DNA of 38,231 bases from Flavobacteriales bacterium (GCA_947500755.1 CANMTO010000024.1:1-38231); one strand, 5' to 3'. Positions 16,580 through 26,525 are shown, counted from the stretch's first letter. Made by a program: numbers and translations. Notes: generated by a model from the sequence alone, not told the origin.

Positions 16580-17888
16580 GATTTTTGTACTAGACACCTC
16601 TGTCTTAATTCACGATCATCACGCCATTATAAATTTCAAACAACATGATGTTGCGATACCCATTACGGTACTGGAAGAATTAGATAAATTCAAATCGGGA
16701 AATGACACCAAAAATTTTTCCGCACGGGAAGTAATCCGTTTTATTGATAAACTGGTGGGAAATGAGCGTTTGAGTAATTGGATTGACATTGAAAAAGCAT
16801 TAGGGAAATTCAAAATCATCATGGATCATGATCCGAAAACACTTAATGCAGAAACAGTATATGCCTCCTCAAAAAACGATCATAAAATCATCAATGCCGC
16901 CCTTATTTTACAGGAAGAATTCCCTACACGCAACGTCATTCTTGTAACCAAAGACATTAACCTTCGGATAAAAGCAAAAGCCTTGGGTGTTGCTGCGGAA
17001 GATTATGAAACGGGTAAGGTTTATGAGCTAAAAAATGAATTAGCGCCAGACTATATTATTGATCACGTAGATAGCGACTTAATCCGGGAAGTGTTTACCC
17101 GAGGAACGTGTGAGGAACAAGGGGTTCTTGGTGAGTTAAAGCGAACCAATGGATATTATATATTAAAAAACGGAAAAACCTCTTCCTTGGTTTATTACAA
17201 CCAAACCACGGGAATGCTTGAGCGCATAGAAAAGGAATTTGTGTATGGGATTAAACCAAAAAATGCAGAACAAGCCTTTGCATTGCACGCGCTAACGAAT
17301 CCTGAAATTAAGTTGGTTGCGCTACAAGGGGTTGCTGGTACCGGTAAAACCCTACTCGCATTGGCGGCAGCATTAGAACAAGAAAAAAAATTCAACCAAA
17401 TTATTTTAGCACGGCCCATTGTTCCCTTATCGAATAAAGAAATTGGATTTTTACCGGGAGATGCCAACGATAAGATTAGCCCCTACATGGAGCCCTTGTG
17501 GGATAATTTGAAGTTTATAAAAGCGCAATATGGTGAGCACGAAAAAAAGCATAAGGCAATCAGTGAAATGGTAGAAAATAAAAAAATTGTGATTACTCCG
17601 CTTGCCTTTATTCGTGGTAGAAGCTTTTCTAACATCATGTTCATCATTGATGAGGCACAAAACTTAACGCCTCACGAAATTAAAACCATCATTACTCGAG
17701 CTGGCGAGAACACTAAAATTGTATTTACCGGTGATGTGCATCAAATTGACACGCCATATTTAGATGAATATAGCAATGGGCTGGCCTATTTAATTCAGAA
17801 AATCAAGAATCAACCCTTGTTTGGACACGTAAAACTTGAAAAAGGGGAGCGCTCTCAATTGGCAAATCTTGCGAACGACCTGCTATAA
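16563..17888 (+). CDS. PhoH2-type protein: PIN ribonuclease domain fused to PhoH ATPase
   Basis: A 441-residue cytoplasmic protein. The N-terminal PIN domain (about 1-145) shows the acidic residues Asp11 (FVLDTSVL), the glutamates of VLEELDKF, and Asp106 and Asp131 (KDINLR). The C-terminal PhoH P-loop domain (about 230-441) has Walker A GVAGTGKT (256-263), RPIVPLSNKEIGFLPGD, and Walker B FIIDEAQN (Asp363-Glu364). PhoH2 proteins from actinobacteria have shown RNA helicase and RNase activity; the same is expected here. The start overlaps the epimerase gene by 17 nt, and its stop directly abuts the stop of the convergent ftsE with no bases between. Confidence 0.93.
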   Translation: MKKKTKIFVLDTSVLIHDHHAIINFKQHDVAIPITVLEELDKFKSGNDTKNFSAREVIRFIDKLVGNERLSNWIDIEKALGKFKIIMDHDPKTLNAETVYASSKNDHKIINAALILQEEFPTRNVILVTKDINLRIKAKALGVAAEDYETGKVYELKNELAPDYIIDHVDSDLIREVFTRGTCEEQGVLGELKRTNGYYILKNGKTSSLVYYNQTTGMLERIEKEFVYGIKPKNAEQAFALHALTNPEIKLVALQGVAGTGKTLLALAAALEQEKKFNQIILARPIVPLSNKEIGFLPGDANDKISPYMEPLWDNLKFIKAQYGEHEKKHKAISEMVENKKIVITPLAFIRGRSFSNIMFIIDEAQNLTPHEIKTIITRAGENTKIVFTGDVHQIDTPYLDEYSNGLAYLIQKIKNQPLFGHVKLEKGERSQLANLANDLL

Positions 17889-18554
17889 TTAACTACAAAC
17901 TTCCTCGTTTTCCACACGCAAGGTCCGGGCAGGAAACTTTTTCACCATTTGTAGGTCGTGCGTGGCCATTAACACTGCCGTATTTTCTTCTTTAGAAAGG
18001 GCTACCAACAAGTGCATGATTTCTTCGGAAGTTTCTTCATCTAAATTACCTGTTGGCTCATCCGCGAGTATAATTTTGGGGTCATTTAACAGCGCTCGCG
18101 CAATGGAAACCCGTTGTTGTTCACCCCCAGAAAGGGTATGTGGCATTTGATCCGCTTTTTGTTCTATCCCCACCAATTGCAATACACTCATGGCGCGTTT
18201 ATGGATTTCCGCTTTATCGTTCCATCCGGTAGCCTTTAAAACAAAATATAAATTCTGGATCACCGTACGGTCCATTAACAGCTGGAAATCTTGAAAAACA
18301 ATGCCTAATTTTCTTCTAAGAAACGGGATTTCTTTGGGTTTTAATGCCTTTAAATCATGCCCCGCAATCATACCCGTTCCTTGGGTAATGGGAAGCTCTC
18401 CGTATAGCGTTTTTAATAAGGAGCTTTTTCCACTTCCCGTTTTACCAATTAAATAAACGAACTCGGCTTCTTGAACTGATAAATTTACTTGTTTAAGAAT
18501 GGTTTTCTCTCCTTGAAGGATGTTCACCTCTGATAAATTAATAATTTGTTCCAC
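17889..18554 (-). CDS. ftsE: Cell division ABC transporter ATP-binding protein FtsE
   Basis: About 221 residues from a GTG at 18554. Walker A is GKTGSGKS, the Q-loop lies in GIVFQDFQLL, and the signature LSGGEQQR, Walker B ILADEPTG and H-loop ATHD are intact. The IPFLRRKLGIVFQDFQLL stretch is typical of FtsE. FtsE pairs with the membrane protein FtsX to control septal cell-wall hydrolases; no ftsX is present in this window. The frame is open to an ATG at 18623, but the additional 23 residues are unlike FtsE, which normally begins just before IINLSEVNI. A near-consensus -7 box (CATCTTTG, 18568-18575) lies between the two starts, so I prefer the GTG. It is divergent from the TPR gene. Confidence 0.87.
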   Translation of the reverse strand: MEQIINLSEVNILQGEKTILKQVNLSVQEAEFVYLIGKTGSGKSSLLKTLYGELPITQGTGMIAGHDLKALKPKEIPFLRRKLGIVFQDFQLLMDRTVIQNLYFVLKATGWNDKAEIHKRAMSVLQLVGIEQKADQMPHTLSGGEQQRVSIARALLNDPKIILADEPTGNLDEETSEEIMHLLVALSKEENTAVLMATHDLQMVKKFPARTLRVENEEVCS

Positions 18555-18675
18555 GTGTGATTTTTTACAAAGATGGTATAGAGAATGAGTTAATTCACGC
18601 CGTGACAAAATATCTCTTAACAAAAATGCGTGAAAAACTTTTAACCCTTTGCGAATTCAAGCGTTCCATGCAGTA

Positions 18676-18683
18676 TATTTTTG
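18676..18683 (+). promoter_or_regulatory. TAnnTTTG -7 box upstream of the TPR-protein gene
   Basis: TATTTTTG matches the Bacteroidota -7 consensus and ends 4 nt before the ATG at 18688. It argues for the 18688 start over the upstream in-frame ATG at 18649 and implies a leaderless or near-leaderless mRNA. No clear -33 element at standard spacing. Confidence 0.33.
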
Positions 18684-18687
18684 TTGC

Positions 18688-21600
18688 ATGCGAAAAAGTC
18701 TCTTTTTTCTATTCTTTCTATGGATAGGTATTAGCTCTTGCTTCTATGGGCAAGAATCAATGAACACAAGTTCCGTCTATCGAGATTACCATCGGGCTTG
18801 TGAATTGTATGAAAAAAGCCAATTCACCGCGGCGCGCATTGAATTTGAAAATTTCATTAATCAAGGCCTAGACCGCAATGATCTCTTTGTTATTAAAGCA
18901 CATTATTACCGCGGAATGGCTGCGTTGGCGCTTTATAACGACGATGCGATTCCCCTGCTAAGCCAATTCAATGACGCATATCCTGAAAACATATACAGAA
19001 ACACCATCCATTTTGAAATCGGAAATTATTTTTTTCAAAAGGAGGACTACCTCAGTGCGCTTCCTTATTACACCCTAGTAGATGCCGCTGCCTTAGATTC
19101 AGTGAGTACGGAAGTGTATTTTTTCAAAAAAGGATACAGTTGTTTTATGGAGGGGCTAGAGCAAGACGCGATGCTTGCCTTCAAAGAAGTAAAAAACTCA
19201 TCCGGACAATATGCGGGGATCAGTTTATACTATTATGCGCATTTGAATTATAAACTCGGGAATTTAAACGAAGCGAAAAACACCTTTCACGCGCTAAAAT
19301 ATAAAGCCGAATTCACCACCATCGCTCCCTATTATATTGTTCAAATAAACCACAAACAAGGGCTTTACGACAGCGTGATTGCCTATGCATCTACCGTACT
19401 CGACACTGCTGAATTAGGGAACTATACCGATATATTGCACTTGTTGGGGGATGCTCATTTCAAATTAAATCAATATAAGGAAGCAACAACCTATTTATTA
19501 GCCTACGATAAACGTGCAAAAACTACCCGAGTAGACGATTATCAATTAGGGTTTGCATTAATGAATTCCGAACAAAAAGATCAAGCAATAACCTATTTGG
19601 AACGGGCAGCAAGGATTGATGATAGCCTTGGACAAACCGCCATGTACCACATCGCAAATTGTTATTTAAGTGCACAAAAAATGTTACCCGCCCGAAGTGC
19701 GTTTGAACGCGTTTCAACCATGAAATCTAATCTCTTGCTCTCAGAAGACGCGTTGTATCAATTTGCGGTAATTTCATTCAAAATCGACATCAATCCCTAT
19801 GACGAGTCAGTGAGGGCATTTGAAAACTATTTGGCTAAATATCCTAATTCTACTCGAAAATCTGATATTTTTCAATATTTGGTCAATGTATATGCTTCAA
19901 CCAGTAATTATGCAAAAGCCTTGGAATCACTCAATAAAATACCAAACAAGGATGCACAACTGAAAAGCGTGTATCAAACCGTGGTTTTTAATTACGGGGT
20001 CGATCTATACCAAAAAAGCTTGCTGGATTCTGCCTTTACGGTCTTTGGTTTCGTTGATAAATACCCCAATGAACCAGAAATAATGGCGAAAGCGAAGTAT
20101 TGGAGGGGTGATATTTATTTCAAACTAGGAAAATATAAAGAGGCGATTTCAGAGTTTAAAAAATTCCTGGCTGCCCCCTCGGCTAATTTATTGGAAGAAA
20201 AGCCCGATGCATATTACAGCATTGCCTATGCATACCTTGAACAAGATCAATTGAGTGATGCCCTTGAATATTTCAGCATATACATTCAATCCAAACCGAA
20301 TAGTGCGGAAAAGAAACTTGATGCGATGTTCCAACTTGCTGATGGTAATTATACCCAAGGAAAAGATGAACAAGCCATCCAATACTATAAGGATATTCTC
20401 TCTAAAAAAACAGCGCTTTCTGATCGCGCATCTTATTATCTAGCGAAATCTTATGGGTACAACAAACAAGCCCTCTTGAAAATCTCTACCCTTGAACGAT
20501 TAATGGCAGATTACCCGAATTCTAAGTATGTTCAAAACGCCTCGTATGAACTCGCGATGAGCTACAAGGCTCAATCGGAATTCGAAAACGCCTTTAGTGG
20601 GTTTGAAACCTATGTGCTAAACTATCCAAAATCCCCCAAAGGCGTTAATTGTAGAATTGAAATGGCGGACATCTATTATAAACAGTGGAAATACCAACAA
20701 GCCGAAAGCGCGTATCGCTCCATACTGCTAGAATTTGGCAACAAGAAAGATATCTGTGCCGTTGCTGCCAAAGGGTTAATGGATGTATATGTAGCCATGA
20801 AAAGCCCTGATCGAGCAGAAGAAATAGCCAACGAATACGATTGTGCGGGGTTATCAGCAGATGAAAAAGAGAACTTGTATTTTAATCCTGCATTACAGAG
20901 TTATGTAGACAGCAATTACAGTGAAGCTGTTCCCAAGTTTAATCAATATTTAGCGAAATTCCCGAATGGAAAGTTTTCGCAAGACGCACATTTCTATGCA
21001 GGTAATGCATGTTTAAGATTAAAAGACACCCTAGCCGCCTTGCCCCATTACGAAGCGTATTTGGCTGGTCCTACAGCCAGTTATTTTGAACCCGTAGCCT
21101 ATAAAATAGCAACCTATTACTACGAGAAAAGGAATTATGATGCGGCCTTGATCAATTACCTTAAACTGGAACAATACGCCGCTAAACCAAATAATATTAA
21201 CGCCGCAAAAATTGGTTTAATGCGCTGTTATTTTCTGTTGGAAAAATACCAGGAAGCAAGCGCCTACGCACAACAAGTTCGCTCAACAGGAGGACTTAAT
21301 CAATCCTTGAAAATGGAAGCGGAATACGCCTATGGAATGAGCGCCTATTATTTGGCTAATTATGCGGATGCACAACCTGCTTTGCGTTGGTTAGTTAAAA
21401 ACACAGGAACAATTAAAGGCGCTGAAGCAAAATATACCTTGGCAGACATTCAATATAAAAACAAAGCGCTTGATTCTACCATTATACTTGTTAAGGAACT
21501 GCTTAAAATGAAGCCCAGTTATAATTACTGGGTAGCAAAGGGATTAATTCTGCAAACCAACACCCATATAGACCGAAATGAACTATTAGAAGCAGAACAA

Positions 21601-21756
21601 ACCATTACCTCGGTGATTGATTTCTATCCAATTAAAGAGAATGATGGTGTTTTGGATGAAGCTCAAGCGCTCAAAGCCACCATTGAAGCCCTTAAAAATC
21701 CCACAAAGAATCTTGAAATAGACCCTCAAAAAACCATTGAAATTAAACCGGAATAA
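18688..21756 (+). CDS. Large tetratricopeptide-repeat envelope protein (BamD/YbgF-like repeats)
   Basis: About 1,022 residues. The N-terminal signal (MRKSLFFLFFLWIGISSCFYGQ) contains ISSC, a possible lipobox, so it may be a lipoprotein; cleavage after YGQ is the alternative. The rest is an array of TPR-type helical pairs with repeated A..Y...L..YP.S......A.Y.LG patterns, for example YPNSTRKSDIFQYLV, YKEAISEFKKFLAAP and YPKSPKGVNCRIEMADIYYK. These match the BamD/YbgF outer-membrane-lipoprotein TPR class. It has no catalytic motif and probably scaffolds a periplasmic or outer-membrane complex. The barrel gene follows 1 bp after its stop, so the pair should act together. The TPR protein lying divergent from ftsE beside a barrel may be a conserved Bacteroidota arrangement, but I cannot verify this here. 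Confidence 0.85.
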   Translation: MRKSLFFLFFLWIGISSCFYGQESMNTSSVYRDYHRACELYEKSQFTAARIEFENFINQGLDRNDLFVIKAHYYRGMAALALYNDDAIPLLSQFNDAYPENIYRNTIHFEIGNYFFQKEDYLSALPYYTLVDAAALDSVSTEVYFFKKGYSCFMEGLEQDAMLAFKEVKNSSGQYAGISLYYYAHLNYKLGNLNEAKNTFHALKYKAEFTTIAPYYIVQINHKQGLYDSVIAYASTVLDTAELGNYTDILHLLGDAHFKLNQYKEATTYLLAYDKRAKTTRVDDYQLGFALMNSEQKDQAITYLERAARIDDSLGQTAMYHIANCYLSAQKMLPARSAFERVSTMKSNLLLSEDALYQFAVISFKIDINPYDESVRAFENYLAKYPNSTRKSDIFQYLVNVYASTSNYAKALESLNKIPNKDAQLKSVYQTVVFNYGVDLYQKSLLDSAFTVFGFVDKYPNEPEIMAKAKYWRGDIYFKLGKYKEAISEFKKFLAAPSANLLEEKPDAYYSIAYAYLEQDQLSDALEYFSIYIQSKPNSAEKKLDAMFQLADGNYTQGKDEQAIQYYKDILSKKTALSDRASYYLAKSYGYNKQALLKISTLERLMADYPNSKYVQNASYELAMSYKAQSEFENAFSGFETYVLNYPKSPKGVNCRIEMADIYYKQWKYQQAESAYRSILLEFGNKKDICAVAAKGLMDVYVAMKSPDRAEEIANEYDCAGLSADEKENLYFNPALQSYVDSNYSEAVPKFNQYLAKFPNGKFSQDAHFYAGNACLRLKDTLAALPHYEAYLAGPTASYFEPVAYKIATYYYEKRNYDAALINYLKLEQYAAKPNNINAAKIGLMRCYFLLEKYQEASAYAQQVRSTGGLNQSLKMEAEYAYGMSAYYLANYADAQPALRWLVKNTGTIKGAEAKYTLADIQYKNKALDSTIILVKELLKMKPSYNYWVAKGLILQTNTHIDRNELLEAEQTITSVIDFYPIKENDGVLDEAQALKATIEALKNPTKNLEIDPQKTIEIKPE

Positions 21757-21757
21757 C

Positions 21758-23476
21758 ATGAAGTATTATTTAATCCTATTAATTTGTGGTTGGTTTCCGT
21801 GGTATTTTGCACAATCTGATGTATTTGAAACCGATGGAAAAGGAAATCGAGATATAGATCGAACCCAACGCATTGCTTCTGCCCCTAAAATTATTGACTC
21901 CATCAAAACATCGGCCGTACCAAACCGTCCCTTACTCGGACCCAAGTTAACGGTAAAGGTAACCACAGACACCATTGATGCAGCCACCATTGAAACAGAA
22001 CAATTGCTTGAAAAGATTTACCCTTTCTATTTAAAACTTGGGATGGGTTCCACATTAATGCCCCTGGGGGAGTTTTATGTGAATTCTACCCGATCTAGGG
22101 CTAATTATTATGGATTACACGTGAAACACTTGAGCTTTTTTGGAGACATTAAAAACAGAGAAAAACAACTAATGGCCCCAGCCTCTTTCGATAAAACGAG
22201 TATTCAAGGGAATTTTGAAACGTTTCAAAAATCCTTTACACTCCGCTCCCACCTAAATTATACCAACCATGGGTTTCACTATTATGGATTAACGCAACCC
22301 GAAGTAGATAAAGATTCTATTGCACAACGGTACCAATTAGTTAATGCACATGCTGACATTACAACAAATCGGGGCGACACGGGTGTGTTCAATGTACAAA
22401 CCACCATTGATTTTAGATATACAGGGACGGATTCGCCCATGGCAGATAGCTTAAAAGATTGGCGCGCAAAAGAACAGGGGTTTAATATCAATGGCTTAGG
22501 ATACCTTCGTTCCGGAAACAATATGTTTTATGGAAATCTTGGTCTTAGATACAACGGATATGCCTATGGAATTCAAGATTCTATATTAATCCTTTCAGAT
22601 AGCGGGATCGTTCGGAAAAACACCATCCTTGATGTTAATCCTGGAATTAAAAGCACCTTATTGAATAACAAACTAATGATTGATGCTGGCTTTAGAGTAA
22701 GTGTTGATTTTGCTCAAGAAACCCGAGCTTATTTCTTTCCTGCAATCACTATGCAATATGCGTTATCTTCCAACCAATTTGTTCCCTTTATAGCACTTCA
22801 AGGACAGGCTAAACAAGGCTCTTTAACCGGTTTCTACCAAGAAAATCAGTTTGTATTGCCAAATCTTATTATTCAGAACCAAATTAATCCGTATGACATT
22901 CAGCTTGGATTTAAAGGGGTCGCGGCAAGAAAATTTAGCTATGGGTTGTCCGCAAACTTCATTAAAGAAAACAACCGGGCCTTTTTTGTTACCGATACCT
23001 TAATTTCAACAGGAAATAAATTCACCTTGGTTTACGACTCATTAAATCACACGAAAATTGAAGGCCAATTTGGATATAAAGCAGGTGAGAAACTAAGCCT
23101 GGATTTTATTGCCAGATACCATTCCTATGAATTACTCAATGAAGCGAAAGCCTGGAACCTTCCACAAGCTGAAATTATCTTACAGGCAACCTATAATTTG
23201 TTTGATAAATTTTTGGTTAAAGCCGGACTGGATATGTCGTTTGGACGCTATGCAAAGGTATATGCAGCAGGAACCAATATCATTGAACTCAACAATCAAT
23301 TTGTATATGATTTAGGAAATGTAATCGATGGGAATTTAACCCTTGAATATCGATACAACAAGCGCATTTCTGGATTCGTTCAGCTCAACAACATCGCTTC
23401 ACAACGATACTTGAGGTTTTATAACTATCCTGTTATGCCCATTTCTGTGTTCGGTGGACTAACTATAAAGTTTTAA
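21758..23476 (+). CDS. Outer-membrane beta-barrel protein (TonB-dependent-receptor-like, without plug)
   Basis: About 572 residues. It begins with a signal peptide (MKYYLILLICGWFPWYFAQ) and a polar, proline-containing periplasmic segment of about 75 residues. The remainder is alternating amphipathic strands with frequent aromatic residues and ends in PISVFGGLTIKF. The C-terminal Phe and the RYNKRISGFVQLNNIASQRYLRFYNYP stretch are typical of TonB-dependent receptor barrels, but no plug domain or TonB box is visible and it is shorter than normal receptors. Translation most likely begins at the ATG 1 bp after the TPR stop; the frame is open from 21737. Co-expression suggests a complex between barrel and TPR protein. 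A transported substrate cannot be named. Confidence 0.75.
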   Translation: MKYYLILLICGWFPWYFAQSDVFETDGKGNRDIDRTQRIASAPKIIDSIKTSAVPNRPLLGPKLTVKVTTDTIDAATIETEQLLEKIYPFYLKLGMGSTLMPLGEFYVNSTRSRANYYGLHVKHLSFFGDIKNREKQLMAPASFDKTSIQGNFETFQKSFTLRSHLNYTNHGFHYYGLTQPEVDKDSIAQRYQLVNAHADITTNRGDTGVFNVQTTIDFRYTGTDSPMADSLKDWRAKEQGFNINGLGYLRSGNNMFYGNLGLRYNGYAYGIQDSILILSDSGIVRKNTILDVNPGIKSTLLNNKLMIDAGFRVSVDFAQETRAYFFPAITMQYALSSNQFVPFIALQGQAKQGSLTGFYQENQFVLPNLIIQNQINPYDIQLGFKGVAARKFSYGLSANFIKENNRAFFVTDTLISTGNKFTLVYDSLNHTKIEGQFGYKAGEKLSLDFIARYHSYELLNEAKAWNLPQAEIILQATYNLFDKFLVKAGLDMSFGRYAKVYAAGTNIIELNNQFVYDLGNVIDGNLTLEYRYNKRISGFVQLNNIASQRYLRFYNYPVMPISVFGGLTIKF

Positions 23477-23553
23477 TTCATTGTATATCAGCAAGTTGAT
23501 AAATCAAATATACTATTAAGTAAAGATTTGCGTTAGGTTGCAAATTTTTATTT

Positions 23554-26499
23554 ATGCCTAAACTACTTTTAATTTATCTTCTCCTTTCATTGCACCTCAC
23601 CGTGTTTAGTCAAGCGGTTAATTTTTCTGCCGCATACCAACAACATCCGGAAATTCCTCGCGGATTTTTAGAAGCAATTTCCTATACGCATACACGCTTC
23701 ACCCCCATTGATCATGAAGAGTCGGGAAGTTGTTCGGGAATGCCCCTCCCTTTCGGAATTATGGGAGTTTTTGACCATGGTAATGGATATTTTATAGAAA
23801 ATGCTAAACGCATTGAATCCCTAAGTGGAATGAGCATTACCACTCAAAAAAATAGTGTTATGATACAGGTGCAAGCCTATGCATCAGCCTGTGCGAGCCT
23901 AATCCAAAGTTACGCCGTCACGGGAGAAAACATGCCAGAATTAATGTATAATTTAATGTGGGAACTGAGTGAAATTCCTCGAGAAGGAAGCATTAATCAG
24001 TTCGCCTTTGAATCCAGCGTTTTGGAAGTTTTTCGTTTCTTAACCGATGAATCCCAAGCGGCTACTTATGGCTTTCCATTGTATGAAATCAATATGAAAG
24101 ATTTCTTTGGAAGAAATAACTATGCGGTTTTAACCGCAACAACCGTTACCATTGATTCCACTGGGGTTAAAAACCATGAAAACACGCAATACCGCGCAGG
24201 AAATACATTAAAATCTCTAAACTATGGTCCTGCCCTGTGGAATGCAGCACCCACGTGTAACTATAGCAGTAGAAACGGAAGCGCGATTTCAGCCGTAACC
24301 ATTCATACGGTTCAAGGAACTTACGCCGGAGCCATTTCATGGGGTCTAAATTGTAATGCGCAAGTATCCTATCATTATGTGGTGCGTAGTTCAGACGGTC
24401 AAGTCACCCAAATGGTATTAGAAAGCAACAAGGCCTGGCACGTGGGTAATGAAAATGGATACACCATTGGAATAGAACATGAAGGGTATGTTTCTAATGC
24501 CGCTTGGTATACCCAATCTCTTTATCAATCCTCTGCAAACCTAGTAAAAGACATTACCCAAAGCGGGTATGGCATCAACCCGAAAAGAACCTACGACGGT
24601 GCAGGATCTACCAACACCCAATTGCTTGGAAATTGTATCCGAATCAAAGGCCACCAACATTATGCGAATCAAAGCCATACCGACCCAGGAATTAATTGGA
24701 ATTGGAATAAATATTATGGTTTAGTCAACGACACCTACACGCCAATCCTTCTTACCAATCCTTCAGGAACATTCTATGATTCCGGAGGGCCTAATGGAAA
24801 TTATACGTCGGATGAGCGAAGCGTTTGGGTAATCCAAGCGGCACAAGGAAGTACGATTACACTTCAATTTACTGCGTTCGAATTAGAGGCTTCCTTTGAT
24901 AAGTTGATTATATATAATGGAGCAACAGTTAACGCATCGCTACTCGGAACGTATACAGGAAACGCGCTTCCGCCACTGATTCAGTCTGCCGGAAACACCT
25001 TAACCATTGAATTTCGTTCGGATTGCGCTACCCAATTGGCGGGTTGGATTGCCAACTACCAGACCATTGCGCTTAACACCGATATTGCTCCCCCAGTTAG
25101 CACCTTAAATTATACAGGAACTTGGCAAACACACTCTTTTAATGGTACGTTTCAAGATACTGATGCCTCTGGAATAAAACATAAATTCTATCATGTCGCT
25201 GCAAGAACATCTGCAACAACACCTTTTTTATCCAATCAAACGATGGGTTTCTTTGTAGATGAATTTACTTCCAATACGGGACTTTGGACCAATCAATCAG
25301 GGAATTTTCAAGCCATGAATGGAAGCTTCATACTGAACGATGCGACACAGAATAATTCAAACGCATATGCTCAAGTAAGCCAATCTATACAACATACGTA
25401 CTTATATGCATGGAAACAACGAATAACTTCGTCAAATTCCAATCAACGCGCGGGAATGCACTTTTTCTGCAGTGATCCAACCCTGCCGAATCGCGGGAAT
25501 TCTTACTTTGTATATTTTAGAGAAGAAACGGATAAGGTTCAACTATATAAAGTGCTGAACGATGCCTTTACCTTGGTAAAAGAAGATTCAGTTAATGTCT
25601 TGGTTAATCAATGGGACCAAGTGTATGTCACCTTTAATCCACAAAGTGGCTTGATTCAGGTGTACGTAAATGCGTTACACGTGAGTAGTTGGACGGACGC
25701 CAATCCACTTCAACAAGGTACCGCTATTTCCTTGCGTTCTGGTGGGTGTACTGTTACCTATGATGAAATTTATGTCTATAAAAATCACTCAAACAGCGAA
25801 CTAATCACGGTAGGTCCTGGACAGGAAATTAATCAACAAAGCGACCAACAGATTCCGAGTGGAAAGATTAGAATTATTGCCATGGATAGTGTCGATAATT
25901 GGAACGTTCCACATGAAACATTGGTTCAAGTGGACTGGACCGCACCGGTAATTACCACACTAAATGATGGTGCAAGCTCGGATATAGACAGTGTATATCA
26001 ACCGATTCTTGAGGGAAATTGGGTGGTTAATGACCCCCATTCTGGATTGGGTTCTCAGGTTATTGACATCGGAAGTTTCCCCTTGGGAAGTGATTTTATT
26101 CAAGCGTATCCGGTAGCGAATAACGCATTCACACTCAGTGCAAACGGGATGATTCCAAACCAAGTGTATTTCACCACACTTCAGGTTAGCAATCAAGCCG
26201 GGTTAAGCAGTCAGCTTTGTTCGGACGGACAACGCTTCATCAATCATGCGAACTTCGAGTTGAACAATCCGCTAATGGAAGTGATACTCTTTCCGAATCC
26301 GATTCAAGACGGGCAATTAAGCATTGAAAACTTGATGTTCCCGGTGGAATTAACCGTGTATGATTTAAATGGTAAGTTAATTAACACCCGTGAAATCACG
26401 AACGATGGAAAAGTACACTTGGATCTAAGCGCTGGAAGGTATTTGATCAAACTATCCGGAAACGGACATGAATTAATAAAGCAACTGGTTTCTTATTGA
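23554..26499 (+). CDS. T9SS-secreted N-acetylmuramoyl-L-alanine amidase (Amidase_2 + CUB + lectin-like), copy 1
   Basis: A 981-residue secreted protein. The signal peptide (about 1-20) is followed by an all-alpha N-terminal domain (about 24-200; IPRGFLEAISYTHTRF and SGMPLPFGIMGVF). An Amidase_2 domain spans about 228-393 with putative zinc ligands His251 (VTIHTVQG), His367 (KGHQHY) and Asp377 (HTDPG), plus Glu308 in IEHEGY. Next come a CUB-type domain (about 401-505; LIIYNG, LTIEFRSDCA), a concanavalin-like module (about 565-745; FFVDEFTSNTGLW ... YDEIYVYK), an Ig-like stretch, and a C-terminal T9SS sorting domain (ILFPNPIQDGQLSIENL). It should cleave the MurNAc-L-Ala bond of peptidoglycan outside the cell, against its own wall or against competing or prey bacteria. 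Directly followed by a paralogue. Confidence 0.9.
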   Translation: MPKLLLIYLLLSLHLTVFSQAVNFSAAYQQHPEIPRGFLEAISYTHTRFTPIDHEESGSCSGMPLPFGIMGVFDHGNGYFIENAKRIESLSGMSITTQKNSVMIQVQAYASACASLIQSYAVTGENMPELMYNLMWELSEIPREGSINQFAFESSVLEVFRFLTDESQAATYGFPLYEINMKDFFGRNNYAVLTATTVTIDSTGVKNHENTQYRAGNTLKSLNYGPALWNAAPTCNYSSRNGSAISAVTIHTVQGTYAGAISWGLNCNAQVSYHYVVRSSDGQVTQMVLESNKAWHVGNENGYTIGIEHEGYVSNAAWYTQSLYQSSANLVKDITQSGYGINPKRTYDGAGSTNTQLLGNCIRIKGHQHYANQSHTDPGINWNWNKYYGLVNDTYTPILLTNPSGTFYDSGGPNGNYTSDERSVWVIQAAQGSTITLQFTAFELEASFDKLIIYNGATVNASLLGTYTGNALPPLIQSAGNTLTIEFRSDCATQLAGWIANYQTIALNTDIAPPVSTLNYTGTWQTHSFNGTFQDTDASGIKHKFYHVAARTSATTPFLSNQTMGFFVDEFTSNTGLWTNQSGNFQAMNGSFILNDATQNNSNAYAQVSQSIQHTYLYAWKQRITSSNSNQRAGMHFFCSDPTLPNRGNSYFVYFREETDKVQLYKVLNDAFTLVKEDSVNVLVNQWDQVYVTFNPQSGLIQVYVNALHVSSWTDANPLQQGTAISLRSGGCTVTYDEIYVYKNHSNSELITVGPGQEINQQSDQQIPSGKIRIIAMDSVDNWNVPHETLVQVDWTAPVITTLNDGASSDIDSVYQPILEGNWVVNDPHSGLGSQVIDIGSFPLGSDFIQAYPVANNAFTLSANGMIPNQVYFTTLQVSNQAGLSSQLCSDGQRFINHANFELNNPLMEVILFPNPIQDGQLSIENLMFPVELTVYDLNGKLINTREITNDGKVHLDLSAGRYLIKLSGNGHELIKQLVSY

Positions 26500-26525
26500 T
26501 GTTGATAGTAAGAAATTATTTTATC

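Noticed and set aside
18549..18564. TGTTCCACGTGTGATT near the ftsE start as a second parS
   Set aside because: Only 11 of 16 positions match and the right half is poor.
18555..18623. ATG at 18623 as the ftsE start
   Set aside because: The 23 additional residues are unlike FtsE N-termini, and a near-consensus -7 box lies downstream of that ATG.
22113..22128. parS-like GATTACACGTGAAACA in the barrel gene
   Set aside because: It matches parS at 13 of 16 positions with one intact half-site, but the other half is degraded and it lies in ordinary coding sequence. I treat it as chance unless ParB binding is shown.
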